A stretch of DNA of 64,000 nt from Whalleya microplaca (taxonomy: Eukaryota > Ascomycota > Sordariomycetes > Xylariales > Xylariaceae): NCBI GenBank assembly GCA_022497155.1, contig MU385761.1, forward strand, positions 62,001 through 126,000, written 5' to 3'. Position numbers and translations under genes: made by a program. The notes below the pieces were generated by a model. That model saw only the letters and a program-made list of their open reading frames with translations. It was not told the origin of the DNA and searched no databases. This document shows positions 1 to 11,849 of the stretch, piece by piece; within the stretch, counting starts at the first letter, position 1, and each line of letters opens with the position of its first letter.

Positions 1-241
1 GGCTAAATTGGGGAGCTTCAATCGCTCTAAACTGTAGTGGACAGCTTTGCTTCCTCCAGGATTACCGGGCTCTCACCTCCAACTTATATCAGAACGGGTT
101 GCTCGGTGAATTTACGAGTCAATTATACAGATCTTTCAGCTTTATGACTAAATTAAAATTCTATCTGCTAGTTTTGTAAGATTTTGTCGATTTCCAGATT
201 CCCCCGCCAGTGGTGGGCTGCATCCAGAAGTGACCCGGAAG

Positions 242-3200
242 ATGGCCGGCACAAGCCAGCTGTCCTCGAGATGGGCAGCTTTCTTATGCCTCTTTGCTGT
301 GCTGTGTTCGCTGTTTACGCCAGCAGGTATTTGGTCCAATGAACCTGGATCAGCGTAGAAGTAGACCGCTAATTGTAAAACGCAGTAACTGTAAAGGAAA
401 ACGACTTCAAGAAATGCAGCCAGTCAGGCTTCTGTAAGAGAAACAGAGCCTACGCCGACAATGCCATTGCCCTCGGATCGTCGTGGACATCCCCCTATCG
501 AATCCCCTCCGAGCTGGCCTCGTTCAAGGATGGCCAATTCCAGGCTACGATCTCGAAGACCATTGACGAGCAAGGAAACACCGTCGAGCTTCCATTGACC
601 GTATCGTTCCTGAAGTCTGGTACTGCACGTGTCACGGTCGACGAGAAGAAGAGATTAGAGAAGGATATCGAACTCAGACACAACAGTGGTGCGAGGAAAG
701 AGAGATATAACGAGGCAGAGAAGTGGGCAATCGTTGGTGGTCTGGCTGTCGATACGAATGCCAAAATCTCCCACGAAGACAATACCGGAATCAAGATTCA
801 ATATGGCCCTGATCTTACCTTTGAGGCCGACATAAAGTACGAGCCGTATTCAATCGACTTCAAGCGGGATGGTGTTACACAGATCAGGTTCAACGATCGC
901 GGTTTGATGAACATGGAACATTGGCGGCCGAAGATTGAGAAACCAGAGCCGGAGAAGAAAGAAGGGGAGAACGGGGAAGAAAAGAAAGAAGGGGAAGCAG
1001 AAGGGGAGAAGAAAGAAGAGACCCCGGAGGTGACTCCGTCAGGTCAGGACGAAAGCACCTGGTGGGAAGAAACCTTCGGTGGCAACACGGACTCGAAACC
1101 TCGCGGCCCCGAGAGTGTCGCTCTCGACATCACGTTCCTCGGTTATGAGCACGTCTATGGAATTCCCGAACACGCCGGCCCTCTATCGCTGAAGGAGACC
1201 AGAGGCGGGGAGGGCAACTATGAGCAGCCATACAGGCTGTACAATGCCGATGTCTTTGAATATGGCTTGGATAGCCCGATGACCCTTTACGGTGCGATCC
1301 CCTTCATGCAGGCCCAGCGAAAAGACTCGACCGTTGGTGTTTTCTGGCTCAATGGCGCCGAAAGCTGGATCGATGTTACTAAAGCGAAGGAATCCAAGAA
1401 CCCCCTGTCTCTTGGAGGCAGTGCCAAAACGAACACCCAGACCCACTGGATCTCCGAATCTGGTGTGATGGATGTGTTTGTCTTTCTGGGACCTACTCCT
1501 CGTGATGTCACCAAGAATTATGCCGAGCTCACGGGAACCACTGCTCTGCCCCAGGAGTTCTCGATCGGATACCACCAATGCCGCTGGAACTACGTCTCGG
1601 ATGACGATGTCAAGGAGGTCGATCGTAAGATGGATCGGTACAAGATCCCGTACGACGTCATCTGGCTTGACATCGAATACACTGACGACAGGAAATACTT
1701 CACTTGGGATAAGGACATGTTCAAGGACCCGATCTCGATGGGCAAGCACTTGGACGCCCACGGAAGAAAACTTGTCGCCATCATCGATCCCCATATCAAG
1801 AACACCGGAGGCTACTACGTTTCCGAAGAACTCAAGTCGAAGGGTTTAGCCGTGAAGAACAAGGACGGCAATGATTTCGATGGTTGGTGCTGGCCAGGGT
1901 CCTCGCACTGGGTAGACGCGTTCAACCCGCTTGCCATTAAGTGGTGGGCGTCATTATTCAACTACGACAGGTTCAAAGGCAGCATGGAGAACACCTTCAT
2001 CTGGAACGACATGAACGAGCCGTCTGTGTTCAACGGTCCAGAGGTCACTATGCCGAAGGATAACCTTCACTACGAGAATTGGGAACATCGTGACGTCCAC
2101 AATATCAATGGGTTGACGTTCCACAATGCTACCTACGAAGCACTCCTTTCTCGCAAGAAGGGCGAACTACGCCGCCCATTTGTGCTTACTCGGTCTTTCT
2201 ACGCAGGGTCACAGCGTCTTGGTGCGATGTGGACAGGCGACAACCAGGCCAGCTGGGATCACCTTGGAGCAGCAGTTCCCATGATTCTTGCCCAGGGCAT
2301 TGCAGGCTTCCCCTTCGCCGGTGCGGATGTGGGTGGTTTCTTCGGCAACCCCGAACTAGAACTGCAGAGCCGTTGGTACCAAGCCGGTGCATTCTACCCC
2401 TTCTTCCGAGGCCACGCTCACATCGACGCTCGCCGCCGTGAACCCTTCCTGCTCGCCGAACCGTACCGGTCTATCATCACGAATGCGCTGCGCCTCCGCT
2501 ACAGCCTGCTTCCGGCCTGGTACACGGCGTTCTACCACGCGAACCAAGACGGCAGCCCCATCATCCGTCCGATGTACTGGACGCATCCCGGCGAGGAGCG
2601 CGGCTTCGCCATCGACGACCAGTTCTTCGTCGGCTCCACCGGCCTCCTCGTCAAGCCCGTCGTCGAGAAGGACAGGACGACCGCGGACGTCTACATCCCC
2701 GACGACGAGGCCTACTACGACTACTTCACCTACGCCCGCCTCGCCACCGCCAGGGGCAAGCACCTCGCCGTCCCCGCGCCCCTCGAGTCGATCCCCCTGC
2801 TCATGCGCGGCGGCCACATCTTCCCCCGCCGCGACACCCCCCGGCGCTCCGCGCAGCTCATGCGCTTCGACGACTACACGCTCGTCGTGGTCGTGGGCAA
2901 GGACGGCGCCGCCGAGGGCGAGCTCTACGTCGACGACGGCGACTCTTTCGACTACGAGAGCGGGCAGTACATCCACCGGCGCTTCCGGCTCGAGGGGTCC
3001 ACGCTGACCTCCGTGGACGCCGAGGGCCGCGATGCCAAGAGCGTGAAGGAGGGCGAGTGGCTCCGGCGCATGCGCGGCGTCGCTATCGATCGCGTCGTCG
3101 TCGTCGGCGCGCCGGCGGCGTGGGCGGGGAGGCGGGAGGTCGAGGTCGAGGCCGAGGGGAGGAAGTTGAAGGTCCCGCTGCGGTTTCAGGAGGCCGAGGG

Positions 3201-3276
3201 CGGGAAGGCGGCGTTTGCGACGCTGGGACGGGTTGGGGTTGGGGTTGGTGCGGATTGGAGTGTTAGTTTTGCGTGA
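242..3276 (+). CDS. ROT2: Glucosidase II catalytic alpha subunit (GH31), ER N-glycan trimming
   Basis: Removes the two inner alpha-1,3-linked glucoses from N-glycans in the ER, with a separate beta subunit, and so drives the calnexin folding cycle. The model has two exons, 242-326 and 386-3276, with a 59-bp GTATTT..CAG intron, giving about 991 aa. The ATG at 242 opens a hydrophobic signal peptide (residues about 10-28) followed by the conserved mature start VKENDFKKCSQSGFCKRNR. An acidic Glu/Lys-rich insert lies in the N-terminal third, as is usual for the alpha subunit. The GH31 nucleophile motif WNDMNEPSVF is present (Asp about 570), and the acid/base WTGDN follows (Asp about 647). Length fits the family. 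The last 700 bp are much richer in G/C at third codon positions than the first half. Sure of the family; the symbol follows the yeast orthologue. Confidence 0.95.
327..385 (+). other. Intron 1 of the glucosidase II alpha gene
   Basis: A GTATTT donor and CGCAG acceptor flank 59 bp. Splicing joins phase 1 and restores the conserved Val-Thr-Val-Lys-Glu-Asn-Asp segment directly after the signal peptide. Confidence 0.85.
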
Positions 3277-5158
3277 GGTGGAGGTGGAGGTGGGGTGGGG
3301 TGGTTGATGGGAAGGGCTGTGTGGTTGAGATGTTTTCCACTGCGAGAGAGGACTAAAACTAGCGAGTTAGGGAGGTAGATATGTGGTTGGGGGGTTTATG
3401 ATATGTAGAGAGAGGGAGAGAGAGAGAGATGGATGGAAACAAAGCAATCAATTGATGTGTCAAACAATTTGCGTGGTCTTGTTGTGGTTTTGAGCTGGAG
3501 TTCTGTGTTTTTCAAGATGAACGAAATTGAGTCTCTTATATGCGGTGTACAGGATCTTGGAAAGGGGTTGAAGCTGGTTTAGTGTGAGGTTTCAGTCTAA
3601 GGATCATACAGAAATGGAGGAATGACCTTTTCTGCCTTATAGCCTATGCTCCAAAGTGTTTAAGTGTTCTATGCTGGCTCTCTAGTTGGATACTTATACA
3701 TACCATTGCTTGCTCTGACTACATCTCCTTAAACTCTGCATAGTACGTAGGCCAATCAAGCCTAGCAAAGACATGGAAGCAAACAAATAATTATCTTTAT
3801 AAAGCTAGGCGACATTAGCTGGTTGAACATATTAGCTACACGTTTAATTTCTAGCGGGAGTATCTATGAGTGTATTCATGTCAGGGTCCGAAATATCAAC
3901 TTTCATCTTCGCTTTGTGACTTACAATCTTCAACCCCCTCGTGACTCGTCGACACTTGACAAAACTTAGACGTGAAACCTGCACCATAGGAAGTTAAGTC
4001 AATGCGCAAAATGAGCTATGAAAAGCTTATCATCAAGTTCATGATATACGTTGCAGGCGGTTCTCCCGATTCTGAGATAGTGCGGAAGCGGAAAGACGGC
4101 AAGTGTCACCACGCAAAGACGAAGACTCCTTCGCCCAAAGCAAATCATCACTCTCCAAAAGCAAAAAAATGACCTTCGGTTTTCTTCAAGGCATAAACAC
4201 TTTCCTCTATAACAAAAGGATCAAGGAGATAAGAGGATATTAAGCTGATATTCGACATCTGAAGATAAAGGCATCAGGGCACAATAGGAAACATGCTGGA
4301 AATGGTCGAAACATTGAAGACACGTGCCAAAAGGTCGAGGCAATAGGCATGTAAGTTCCTGAAGTATGTCAAAGATACACTTATACTCGTGAGTTAGGAC
4401 GATAACAGGAGACAGCGAAACACTTGTGGCCTGCTATTGTCTGGTCTAAAGATACTCATAACTTGGTTAACCAGTCTGATGTTCAGTGGCTTTATTTCAT
4501 TACTGGTAATAAAATAAAATTAAACCACAGTCTGTGGTTGCATTAAACAGTGTGACATGTAGACATTGCCTGAAATTTAATGCGCGAAATTCCCAAGTAT
4601 AATCCAAGGATAAACAGCTTAATCATAGCAAGCAGAAAAAAGGTAATGGGAATGAAATACTCTAGAAACTTAAACTTCCGAGTCAATAAATTAACAAGTT
4701 GATTTAAAGCAAATTGAACAAAAAACAAAAAAGGGAATGGTCCTTGGGTTGAACCCTCAGACCATTGGTAATTCCAGCGAGGAATCCTGTTAGGGAAAGC
4801 AACTTGTTATATGACAATTACCGGTGAGCCAGAATGTGAGAAGTGGTGAAACATTCCCATTCTGTAGGGTACGGCCTTTGCGTACCTCAACCATACTGTG
4901 GACTTGTCATTGCCATTTCGTACAAGTACCAGCCCATTTACCTCTCTACATGTACTTCCACGTCCCAATGGATTGTACCCTGAAATTTTCCGGACTGCCA
5001 ACATAAACATATTTCATTACGCCCTCGACTGCGTTTCACTTTCCTGTCACGCAACCCTGTTCCTCTCTTCAAGACTTCAACTCACCCTACCAAATGATCG
5101 CGTGACTTTCTACCAACCTAGTGGACCAAGCATCCCATTGAAACCCTCACGAATCACA
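3277..5158. other. Intergenic, no gene seen
   Basis: About 1.9 kb. It starts with G-rich 3' UTR-like sequence of the glucosidase gene and a GA microsatellite at about 3411-3430, then becomes AT-rich. The few open frames are short and have no recognisable sequence. The last 200 bp are pyrimidine-rich and are probably the 5' leader of the next gene. Confidence 0.6.
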
Positions 5159-5251
5159 ATGAGTTTGTCATGGGGCGATCATCAAAGTATTTCAAGAAGA
5201 AATACGGCAACTCTGCCCGACGCGCCCAGTCCGATCGCACCGACAATGTAG
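5159..5251 (+). promoter_or_regulatory. Possible overlapping upstream ORF
   Basis: An ATG at 5159 with A at -3 opens a 30-codon frame that ends at 5251, out of frame with and overlapping the main ATG at 5170. If the mRNA begins upstream of it, the main start would need leaky scanning. No in-frame protein homology is visible. Confidence 0.35.
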
Positions 5252-5979
5252 TTGATATATATTACGCGTTGGCGGGATTCTACTTCTTCCGTGACAAAGA
5301 CCTCTTGCCCAAGGGAAACAAGGAAAATCTTCTCCTCAGCCTTGATCTCCAGAAAGGCCACCAAGTACAACCGCGCCTACGCAGGTTGCTTATCATTATC
5401 TTCCGGCTTTGCTACGAGGAACGAGAGCATTTTGATACGAAGAATAAGGAAACCGGTATCACGGACAACTTCCTGGCCCGCGTCCTGCCCTCGCTTCAAC
5501 CTTCCCCTCAAGGTCAAGAAGTCTCTGGAGCCGCCTCTACATCATCGACATCGACGGCTAAGCCGGTACGGAAGGTGGGGGCCTTTCGCACAGCTTTTCT
5601 ACAGCATCTCACGCCGGATACTCTACGTCGGCTCATAAATCTATACGTTTCGGGCAGAAGAGAATTCCGCCTGCGATCCGTCGAGAGGGAGCGCCTGAGA
5701 ATGCGCAAGGGACCCAGCGGCGACGGCATGGCCGTTGACAGGGAAGACGATAAGGACCCGGAGGACGTGGAGGATTCTGCCCTGGTTGTCGAGGAGGACC
5801 ATGGAGTCGACTACGAGGGCGACCTGTTCATATACGGAGAGCTGATGTACCGCCCTGAGGCGCACACCAGTAACGAGAACAAGCTCGTCAAGTACGTGGA
5901 CCAATGGATCGTTTGGATTGATGAGCAGCAGGGAAACGCGGTGCCCCCCTCTTTGATTGAGAACCTTATGATTTTATGA
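5170..5979 (+). CDS. Hypothetical 269-aa basic/acidic protein, unrecognised
   Basis: I do not recognise the family. The N-terminus (MGRSSKYFKKKYG) is very basic. Residues about 27-85 look globular and hydrophobic, with an LLIIIFRLCYEERE helix. Residues about 110-135 are a Ser/Thr/Pro linker. Residues about 140-180 form a Leu/Arg-rich helix (FLQHLTPDTLRRLINLY followed by RRE..RLRSVERERLRMRKG). Residues about 185-215 are acidic (EDDKDPEDVEDS) and the C-terminus is a YVDQWIVWIDEQQ helix. There is no signal peptide or membrane span. A single uninterrupted exon with GC-rich third positions between AT-rich flanks argues for a real gene. A nuclear or nucleic-acid-associated role is only a guess from charge. 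Confidence 0.7.
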   Translation: MGRSSKYFKKKYGNSARRAQSDRTDNVVDIYYALAGFYFFRDKDLLPKGNKENLLLSLDLQKGHQVQPRLRRLLIIIFRLCYEEREHFDTKNKETGITDNFLARVLPSLQPSPQGQEVSGAASTSSTSTAKPVRKVGAFRTAFLQHLTPDTLRRLINLYVSGRREFRLRSVERERLRMRKGPSGDGMAVDREDDKDPEDVEDSALVVEEDHGVDYEGDLFIYGELMYRPEAHTSNENKLVKYVDQWIVWIDEQQGNAVPPSLIENLMIL

Positions 5980-7649
5980 TGTGAGATAGCTTCCGGGTGT
6001 ATTTAGATTGATCAATGGCAGCCTTGAGTTCTTGGTGTCAGCTTTGTCTCACGGTTCGGCATATTGGCGTAACAGTAGGGTGACCCACCATTAAATTGTA
6101 CTCTACAAGAAGAATCAGAGTATATACAGTGATACATGATCCCCCTAAGCATACTCAAGTGACCAAACAGCCTTGGTACATAATATGAATATTTTTCAGT
6201 TCAAGTCATGTTAACGTGCTACTTGATTTGGTAACAATTCTCCTTAGCTTGCAAACTTATCTACGTCCATGTAGTCTGCTTTTGTCCTATTAATCCTTCC
6301 CTTGGTACATGCCCTGGAGAACGACACAAGAAGCACAAGGAACGCCTTAATGTTATTCAAGCCTGATCAAATCGTTGGCTTGAAGGTGGTCGTTATACCT
6401 AGGTGCTGTAAACGGGCATGACGTAGTAGTCATGTCCCTTAAGTCGAAAAAATCGTAGAACTCATAGATTCATAAGTGTTCTTCGGAGACTGTTGCCAAA
6501 TACCAAACGAACAATCCTTTAGGCGCTTATGTAGCAAATCCCTGGAATGATGGATTCAAACATCGGTTTGCTGTCTCTAATTGACTGCTGATATAGTATG
6601 GTGTTACGTAGGGTACTGCGCACCGTTGAGGCGGATAGCTCTAAATACGGGACAATATAATTGAAAGGATTCACGGTCACATCAGCTTGTCAATGATATT
6701 ACCGCGAGGCTAGGCCGTGAAACATGACAGTCGCGACTAAAACAGCTATACAGCACTCGATAGCGGAGATGAACTATCAGCTATGGGAGAATGGTCTAGC
6801 CTTTTTAGAATAAGTTCCTACTTTCGTGCCTATATATCGTTGCTAGACCCAATATCTAGAATGATTCGTTTGCATCTGAAGAATGAACCCAGCCGTCTTA
6901 ATTGTTTTTCATCTATTAATTCAACTTAACTATCCAATCTTGCTCTCTACCAGCCTCCCAAACAAATTCCGATATAACCTGCACTTGGACAATCAAGTAC
7001 CTCTTTCAAAGTCCTCCGCGGCAACTTGCAAGGCACAGGTGGCGGATCCACATCGTTAGTTAGGACCTATTAGCTCATCATCAATACAACATACATTGAC
7101 CAGAAAGTTAAAATGAAGGACCAGCGCCTTGCCGAGATCAACTTCCGTCACAACTTCATATAGAAACTCTCCATCTAGCTTGAGTATAGCTCCGCCTAGG
7201 CTGGAACGATTGAACCTAAGTTCCTTCCGCTTGAAACTGTAATATGGGTAACTGTAGCCGATCTGGTACTGTAAGGCTGATCGTTGTCAACGAATACCCA
7301 TGATCGTAACAGTGTAGGCAGTCTTTGAAGTGCCTATGACACAGTGGCGCGGGGTGCCAACAGGGCTGGAATCCAGTGCCTCGTCATTCATCAACGAGAT
7401 CTGTGGCAATTTTGCCGGTTCTGGCATTGGGCGATCTCGACAAGTGTCGGTAACATTAACATACTGCATCATACATATGCACCGAAATGGACTCGCCTCG
7501 AGTTATTAACCACTAAATATTAAGATTTAATAAACATACCATACTACCAAAGCCACTCTCATTTCCACCTTGAATTGTCCTATCCTCACCTCGAAATTTG
7601 AGTTTCTTTATTATGTTCGTGTCGGCTGTTCAGCTGCAACCAAGACACC
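5980..7649. other. Intergenic, no gene seen
   Basis: About 1.7 kb of AT-rich sequence with stops in all frames. No ORF above about 61 codons and no recognisable motif. The last 100 bp form the leader of the next gene. Confidence 0.6.
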
Positions 7650-9032
7650 ATGGACGGTTCCATCATGATACCCGAGGACCGCAAGGGTCTCCTCATACCA
7701 CCGTGGTATGTTAGAGAAGACATTAACGACAGGGATATGAACTTGAGTAGCATTTTGTTGGGGTTTACTCTGAGCGTCGCAGTATTCGCGTCATGCAAGG
7801 CTGGAAACCAAACAATCTGCACATGGAAGCGATCAAGAAGAATCACGCCATACATAGCTATGCTCTGGTTGGAGTTGATGGTAAGTCTTGCATTGGCGGC
7901 TATTACATGGATATTTCTACGGGGCTATGCCAGAGCGAGGTCAGTATACGGAGTTCTGTTGTCCCAGTCAATTATTCTGAGGGGTGATCTACCCCTAAAT
8001 ATATAATATCTATATCCGATACCCTTTGTTTGATTAAGGCCATACGTTTAAGCACAATGATGGAGAGCGATTGCTGACTTTTAAATGCAAAATAGCTTCT
8101 GGGTATTCTTCCTTGTGGGTAAGATCATATGAAACAAACTAAAGGAATTCAACAACCCAATCGCTAATTTCTATTCACAGTATTTTTCTGGTCGCTTGAG
8201 ATCCAGTTCTTATTACAGATCATCATAAATCGACTCGGCCTTTTGGTCGTAGTAGTGGGTCGGGCAAGAAAGCTGAAATGGATAACCGGTCTCATCATTA
8301 CAATAATTAATATATCAGTGTTTTGTATATGGGTACCGGCACGGCTACAAATCAGTCATAGATATATCGACATCAACGACGTGTGGGATCGAACCGAGAA
8401 GGGTATATTCGCCGTCACCGACTTTTGCTTGAACTTATACTTCGTGTATTTGGTTAGGTCACGCCTTATAAACAACGGCCTTGTCAAATACAACAGGGTG
8501 TACAAGATGAATCTGGTCATGGTCTCCATTTCAATGTCGCTGGATGTACGTGCCCCTCAACTCCAATCTATGAATTTACTAAAGTAACGATGCAATTTAG
8601 GTCATCCTGATAGCCCTAATGTCTCTCCAAAACACGATGGTATACCTTCTCTTTCATCCTGTCGCCTACCTCCTCAAGCTCGTTATCGAAATGAAAATGG
8701 CGGAGCTTATTGCCAAGGTCGTCAGAGCAGCGAATCCACTAACTGGTACGACGCATATAAACGGTGTTAGCCACGACAAGGAAAACATTATCCTTTCCGA
8801 CTTCATGAGTGGAATACATGATAGGGGACTTGGTCAACGGAACAGTGTTCACGTAGGCGCCAGGCAAGATCATGATCCGAATCACACTGGGATTCAGCGG
8901 ACGACGGAGACCTCCGTAACGATCAGCGGTGGAAGTCGAGACGACAGCTCAACGAGTGAGAGCGGACGTAGTTCAACACAGAATCCAAAAGAACTTGAGA
9001 TACCTGAACTGCCTCGCTTTCAGGTTCCTTAA
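7650..9032 (+). CDS. Fungal seven-helix integral membrane protein
   Basis: Four exons, 7650-7939, 8096-8118, 8181-8545 and 8601-9032, give a 369-aa protein; the 23-bp second exon is needed to keep the frame. Seven hydrophobic segments can be read, including ISVFCIWVPARLQIS after helix 3/4, a charged YIDINDVWDRTEKGIF loop, SISMSLDVILIALMSLQN across the exon 3/4 join and a final LFHPVAYLLKLVIEMKMAELI helix. The C-terminal 110 residues are a hydrophilic Ser/Thr-rich cytosolic-type tail. This arrangement is typical of a large fungal-specific membrane-protein family of unknown function, resembling rhodopsin-like integral membrane proteins of Pezizomycotina. There is no retinal-binding lysine evidence. 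The coding sequence is AT-rich like its surroundings. Ligand and function are unknown. Confidence 0.8.
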
Positions 9033-11360
9033 CAGTTAGTTCATTCGGCTATATTATCTTCACCCCTCCATCAACTACATCATTTAGGTAGCTTCACCGA
9101 GGGAAATAAAGTGATGAACCCATTCTTATGTGCACTTGAAGCGCAATGCGAAGGATGTTCTGATTTTACTGTTATAGAGCCAGCCAATAGCCAGTGCCAA
9201 TGCTCGTGACATACTCCTGCATGTTCGCTGAAGGTATAGTTCCATATCCAATAAGTCGATGTGCCGCATTCTCTACCTCTTTATAAAAGGTGTTACATTG
9301 CTTGACACTTCTAACTTAGAACAATGAAAGAGTGGAAAATTTGGTACATTCCGAGCTTTCAAAGGATTTAGCCCTCAGCCACTCCCACATGATGCATCTC
9401 TGCCATCTAAATCGATCTACGTAATGTATGGTATCCACAATTTTCTAGGTCTAAAAGTATGGGGTAGTTCGAAAAAATTGTGTCCATAATCTTAAGTTAC
9501 CTACGGCAATAGCTGACAAGGATGCTCTTAGGGTAGGCGGCGGGTTTCATATATCATGAAGGTGAGAAGGGTTTAAACCGAGATCTGCAATGGCTCTATG
9601 CCAGTCGTGCTAAAATAGTAACCGCTAGTTTCCGCCCCAGATACTTATTAGAGTTTATAACAACGCCCTTAGCAAATCATTACGTTAGCTATTACGCTGT
9701 ACAGCAACGCTACCTAGGATATGGGATCATCGACTCTAGGTAGTGCAGCGGGGCGCAGAGTTCATGCCTTGAGTTAATCTACATAGGGAAGACGCGACTG
9801 TATTTAGTTGTCTTTTTCCTCTTTGCTTTATCTGTTTCTTTCTCTCTCTCTTTTCTTTCGGAACTTTGTGGTTTTAAATCATAATGAAACGTTCAGCTAC
9901 GTCTATTCTGATTGAGAGCATTTGGTGTTGGTTGTGACTATTAGTTAGCTGTAGGGCTTCGGCTGTACGAATATCCTTCTTTCACACCCGACTCCCGCTT
10001 ATGCCTTACAATACCACTATTTTAGTCGGGGTCTATCATCATCGTTTCAAATAAGCTTTGATCGTCTCGGTCTCTCTCGGGATTGTCAACGCATAGTAGA
10101 GCCTACCTAGTATCATAACCACTTTACGGTTTATGTTGGATAGCTATCGGGAGCAAAACCCCATAGAATAACGATTCAGAGATTAACCTGAATACTCTAC
10201 TATTTTTTGAAAGTTTATATGTCTGAAGATAGGTCGATGTATTCAAAGGCGGTGTTGTATCATCTATATTCCACACAGCAAAATGGTATCTTTACTCGTA
10301 CAGTGTATGGGAAAATATGAATGCCATTATTATGACAACTAGATAAATAAGAAATATATGTACAAACTTCCATTTGGTCCCTGGTTACTGGAATGACTGC
10401 CACGCCTGTCCATGGAAGCAGATGTAGCGTTTACACCTTAAGGGAGTTGTGAACCACATCCACCTCACGGAAGTTCTCACCTGGTGAATATGCAATAGCT
10501 ATGTTTGACTCGATTGAAAGCCATATTTACACGACTCCTAGTTTTATTTGCCAGTATTTCATAGAAGTTATTGGCTATGAAGTTACCTTTTTCGCTGGCC
10601 CAACCAGATCTGGTGTCAGCACCGCAATCAATGCACAATATTCCTGCAATAAACCAGCTATCTGCGCCACAGCGGGAGGAGCACCTAATGCGTTATCGAA
10701 ACGGCATTCAATTCGGCCTTGTCAAGTATTCTCTCTAGGCTGCCAATGAGTAACCTTGTGAAAACGACCCCTGTGATTGTTAGTATTACCTAGCGGCCCG
10801 TCGAGTCCTAAAACAAAGATATCTCCTGTCACGAGGAATTCATCCACGCGAGAGATTCTGCCATAGATCTTCCACGGCATAATTTAAAGCAAGCAGGTAT
10901 CATCGAAAAATATCACCCTTTGAATATCGGCGGTCATGAACACAGGAATGTTAGACCCGCACTAGTTGATGTTGTTGATCGGCAGCCTGATAACTTATAT
11001 GAGGGCATCCAGTCATACATATCGATAGCTGTACCGTCTTCATGCCGATCTAACCGATAATTTGAGTTGGATGAGAGCGAAATAAACGTACCCCATACAT
11101 AAGTTGGGAGAAATTTATTTCCGTTTGAGCTGAACGGCTTGGTTTGACTTGAATCGTGCTAGCATTGACTCCAGGGCTGTGATCACAAGATCATAGATTG
11201 GCCTTTCATCTACTAGATAGACCTAAGTAGACTTATGTTGTTAAACTTAATGAAATAGCAATGTACGTTATCCCTCTACACTCGATAAGCTCATTAGGCT
11301 AGTACGACAGTATCTATCTTCGGCTCCAACCTGGATATAAAGAAGAGGACTCTCCGATGC
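9033..11360. other. Gene-free AT-rich stretch
   Basis: About 2.3 kb with no long or recognisable ORF in any frame. It contains the CT-rich run at about 9825-9860. I see no tRNA, repeat unit or clear relic here. Confidence 0.6.
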
Positions 11361-11369
11361 AACCACTCC
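11361..11369. repeat. Left target-site duplication
   Basis: The 9-bp sequence AACCACTCC lies immediately outside the left inverted repeat and is identical to the copy at 11841-11849. Confidence 0.85.
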
Positions 11370-11417
11370 CGAAACGTCTAAAACGACTGTGTACATGGCT
11401 AAAACGACTGTGTTCCA
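11370..11417 (+). repeat. Left terminal inverted repeat (48 bp, perfect)
   Basis: Begins CGAAACGTCTAAAACGACTG and matches the reverse complement of 11793-11840 at every position. It contains two TAAAACGACTGTGT copies, at 11379-11392 and 11400-11413, which may be subterminal transposase-binding repeats (inference). Confidence 0.9.
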
Positions 11418-11792
11418 CCCAATAGTAGATATACCTACGCCACAGTACATTCTCTTAATAAACGTAAGTATCTTTTATATCAATTAAAAAGTTCATGTTT
11501 TATAACAATACTATTTATTCTTGAAGCTATTATAAGGGCTGAATTTGTCGGCGGCAGCATATAAATTGAATTTAATTGCTATTTAAGGCAGTAGATAATC
11601 CGACAAATAGTGAAAGCCTTGATGCCCTCATTAGCAGCGCCGACAAGGAGTAGTTCGGGACCATAGGAGGTGTATAACACCTTGAACTTGCTCGAATGGC
11701 TGTATGGGTATTCAGAGCATAGGAGATATACATTCAGTTATTAGAAAAATGTATTGCGGCTTAAGTATATCCACTATCTATCCACTATTTAA

Positions 11793-11840
11793 TGGAACAC
11801 AGTCGTTTTAGCCATGTACACAGTCGTTTTAGACGTTTCG
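11793..11840 (-). repeat. Right terminal inverted repeat (48 bp, perfect)
   Basis: Reverse complement of the left arm without mismatch. The next bases inward still resemble the left end, with several G/A and C/T differences and a small duplicated ATAGTGGATA-type segment. Confidence 0.9.
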
Positions 11841-11849
11841 AACCACTCC
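11841..11849. repeat. Right target-site duplication
   Basis: Second copy of AACCACTCC, directly outside the right inverted repeat. Confidence 0.85.

Larger units (their letters stand above)
11370..11840. mobile_element. Non-autonomous inverted-repeat DNA transposon, Mutator-like (MITE-type)
   Basis: The 471-bp element is bounded by perfect 48-bp terminal inverted repeats (11370-11417 and 11793-11840). It is flanked by a perfect 9-bp direct repeat, AACCACTCC (11361-11369 and 11841-11849), which reads as a target-site duplication. Inside the perfect arms the two ends stay similar but diverged for roughly another 55-70 bp (to about 11473 on the left and from about 11724 on the right), so the full terminal repeat is over 100 bp. 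Each perfect arm holds two copies of TAAAACGACTGTGT 21 bp apart. The core has no coding capacity. Long inverted repeats with a 9-bp duplication are typical of Mutator-like elements; that superfamily assignment is inference because no transposase is present. Confidence 0.85.

Noticed and set aside
2356..2976. Long antisense frame within the glucosidase II gene
   Set aside because: Produced by the GC-rich third positions of the real gene; no independent sequence features.
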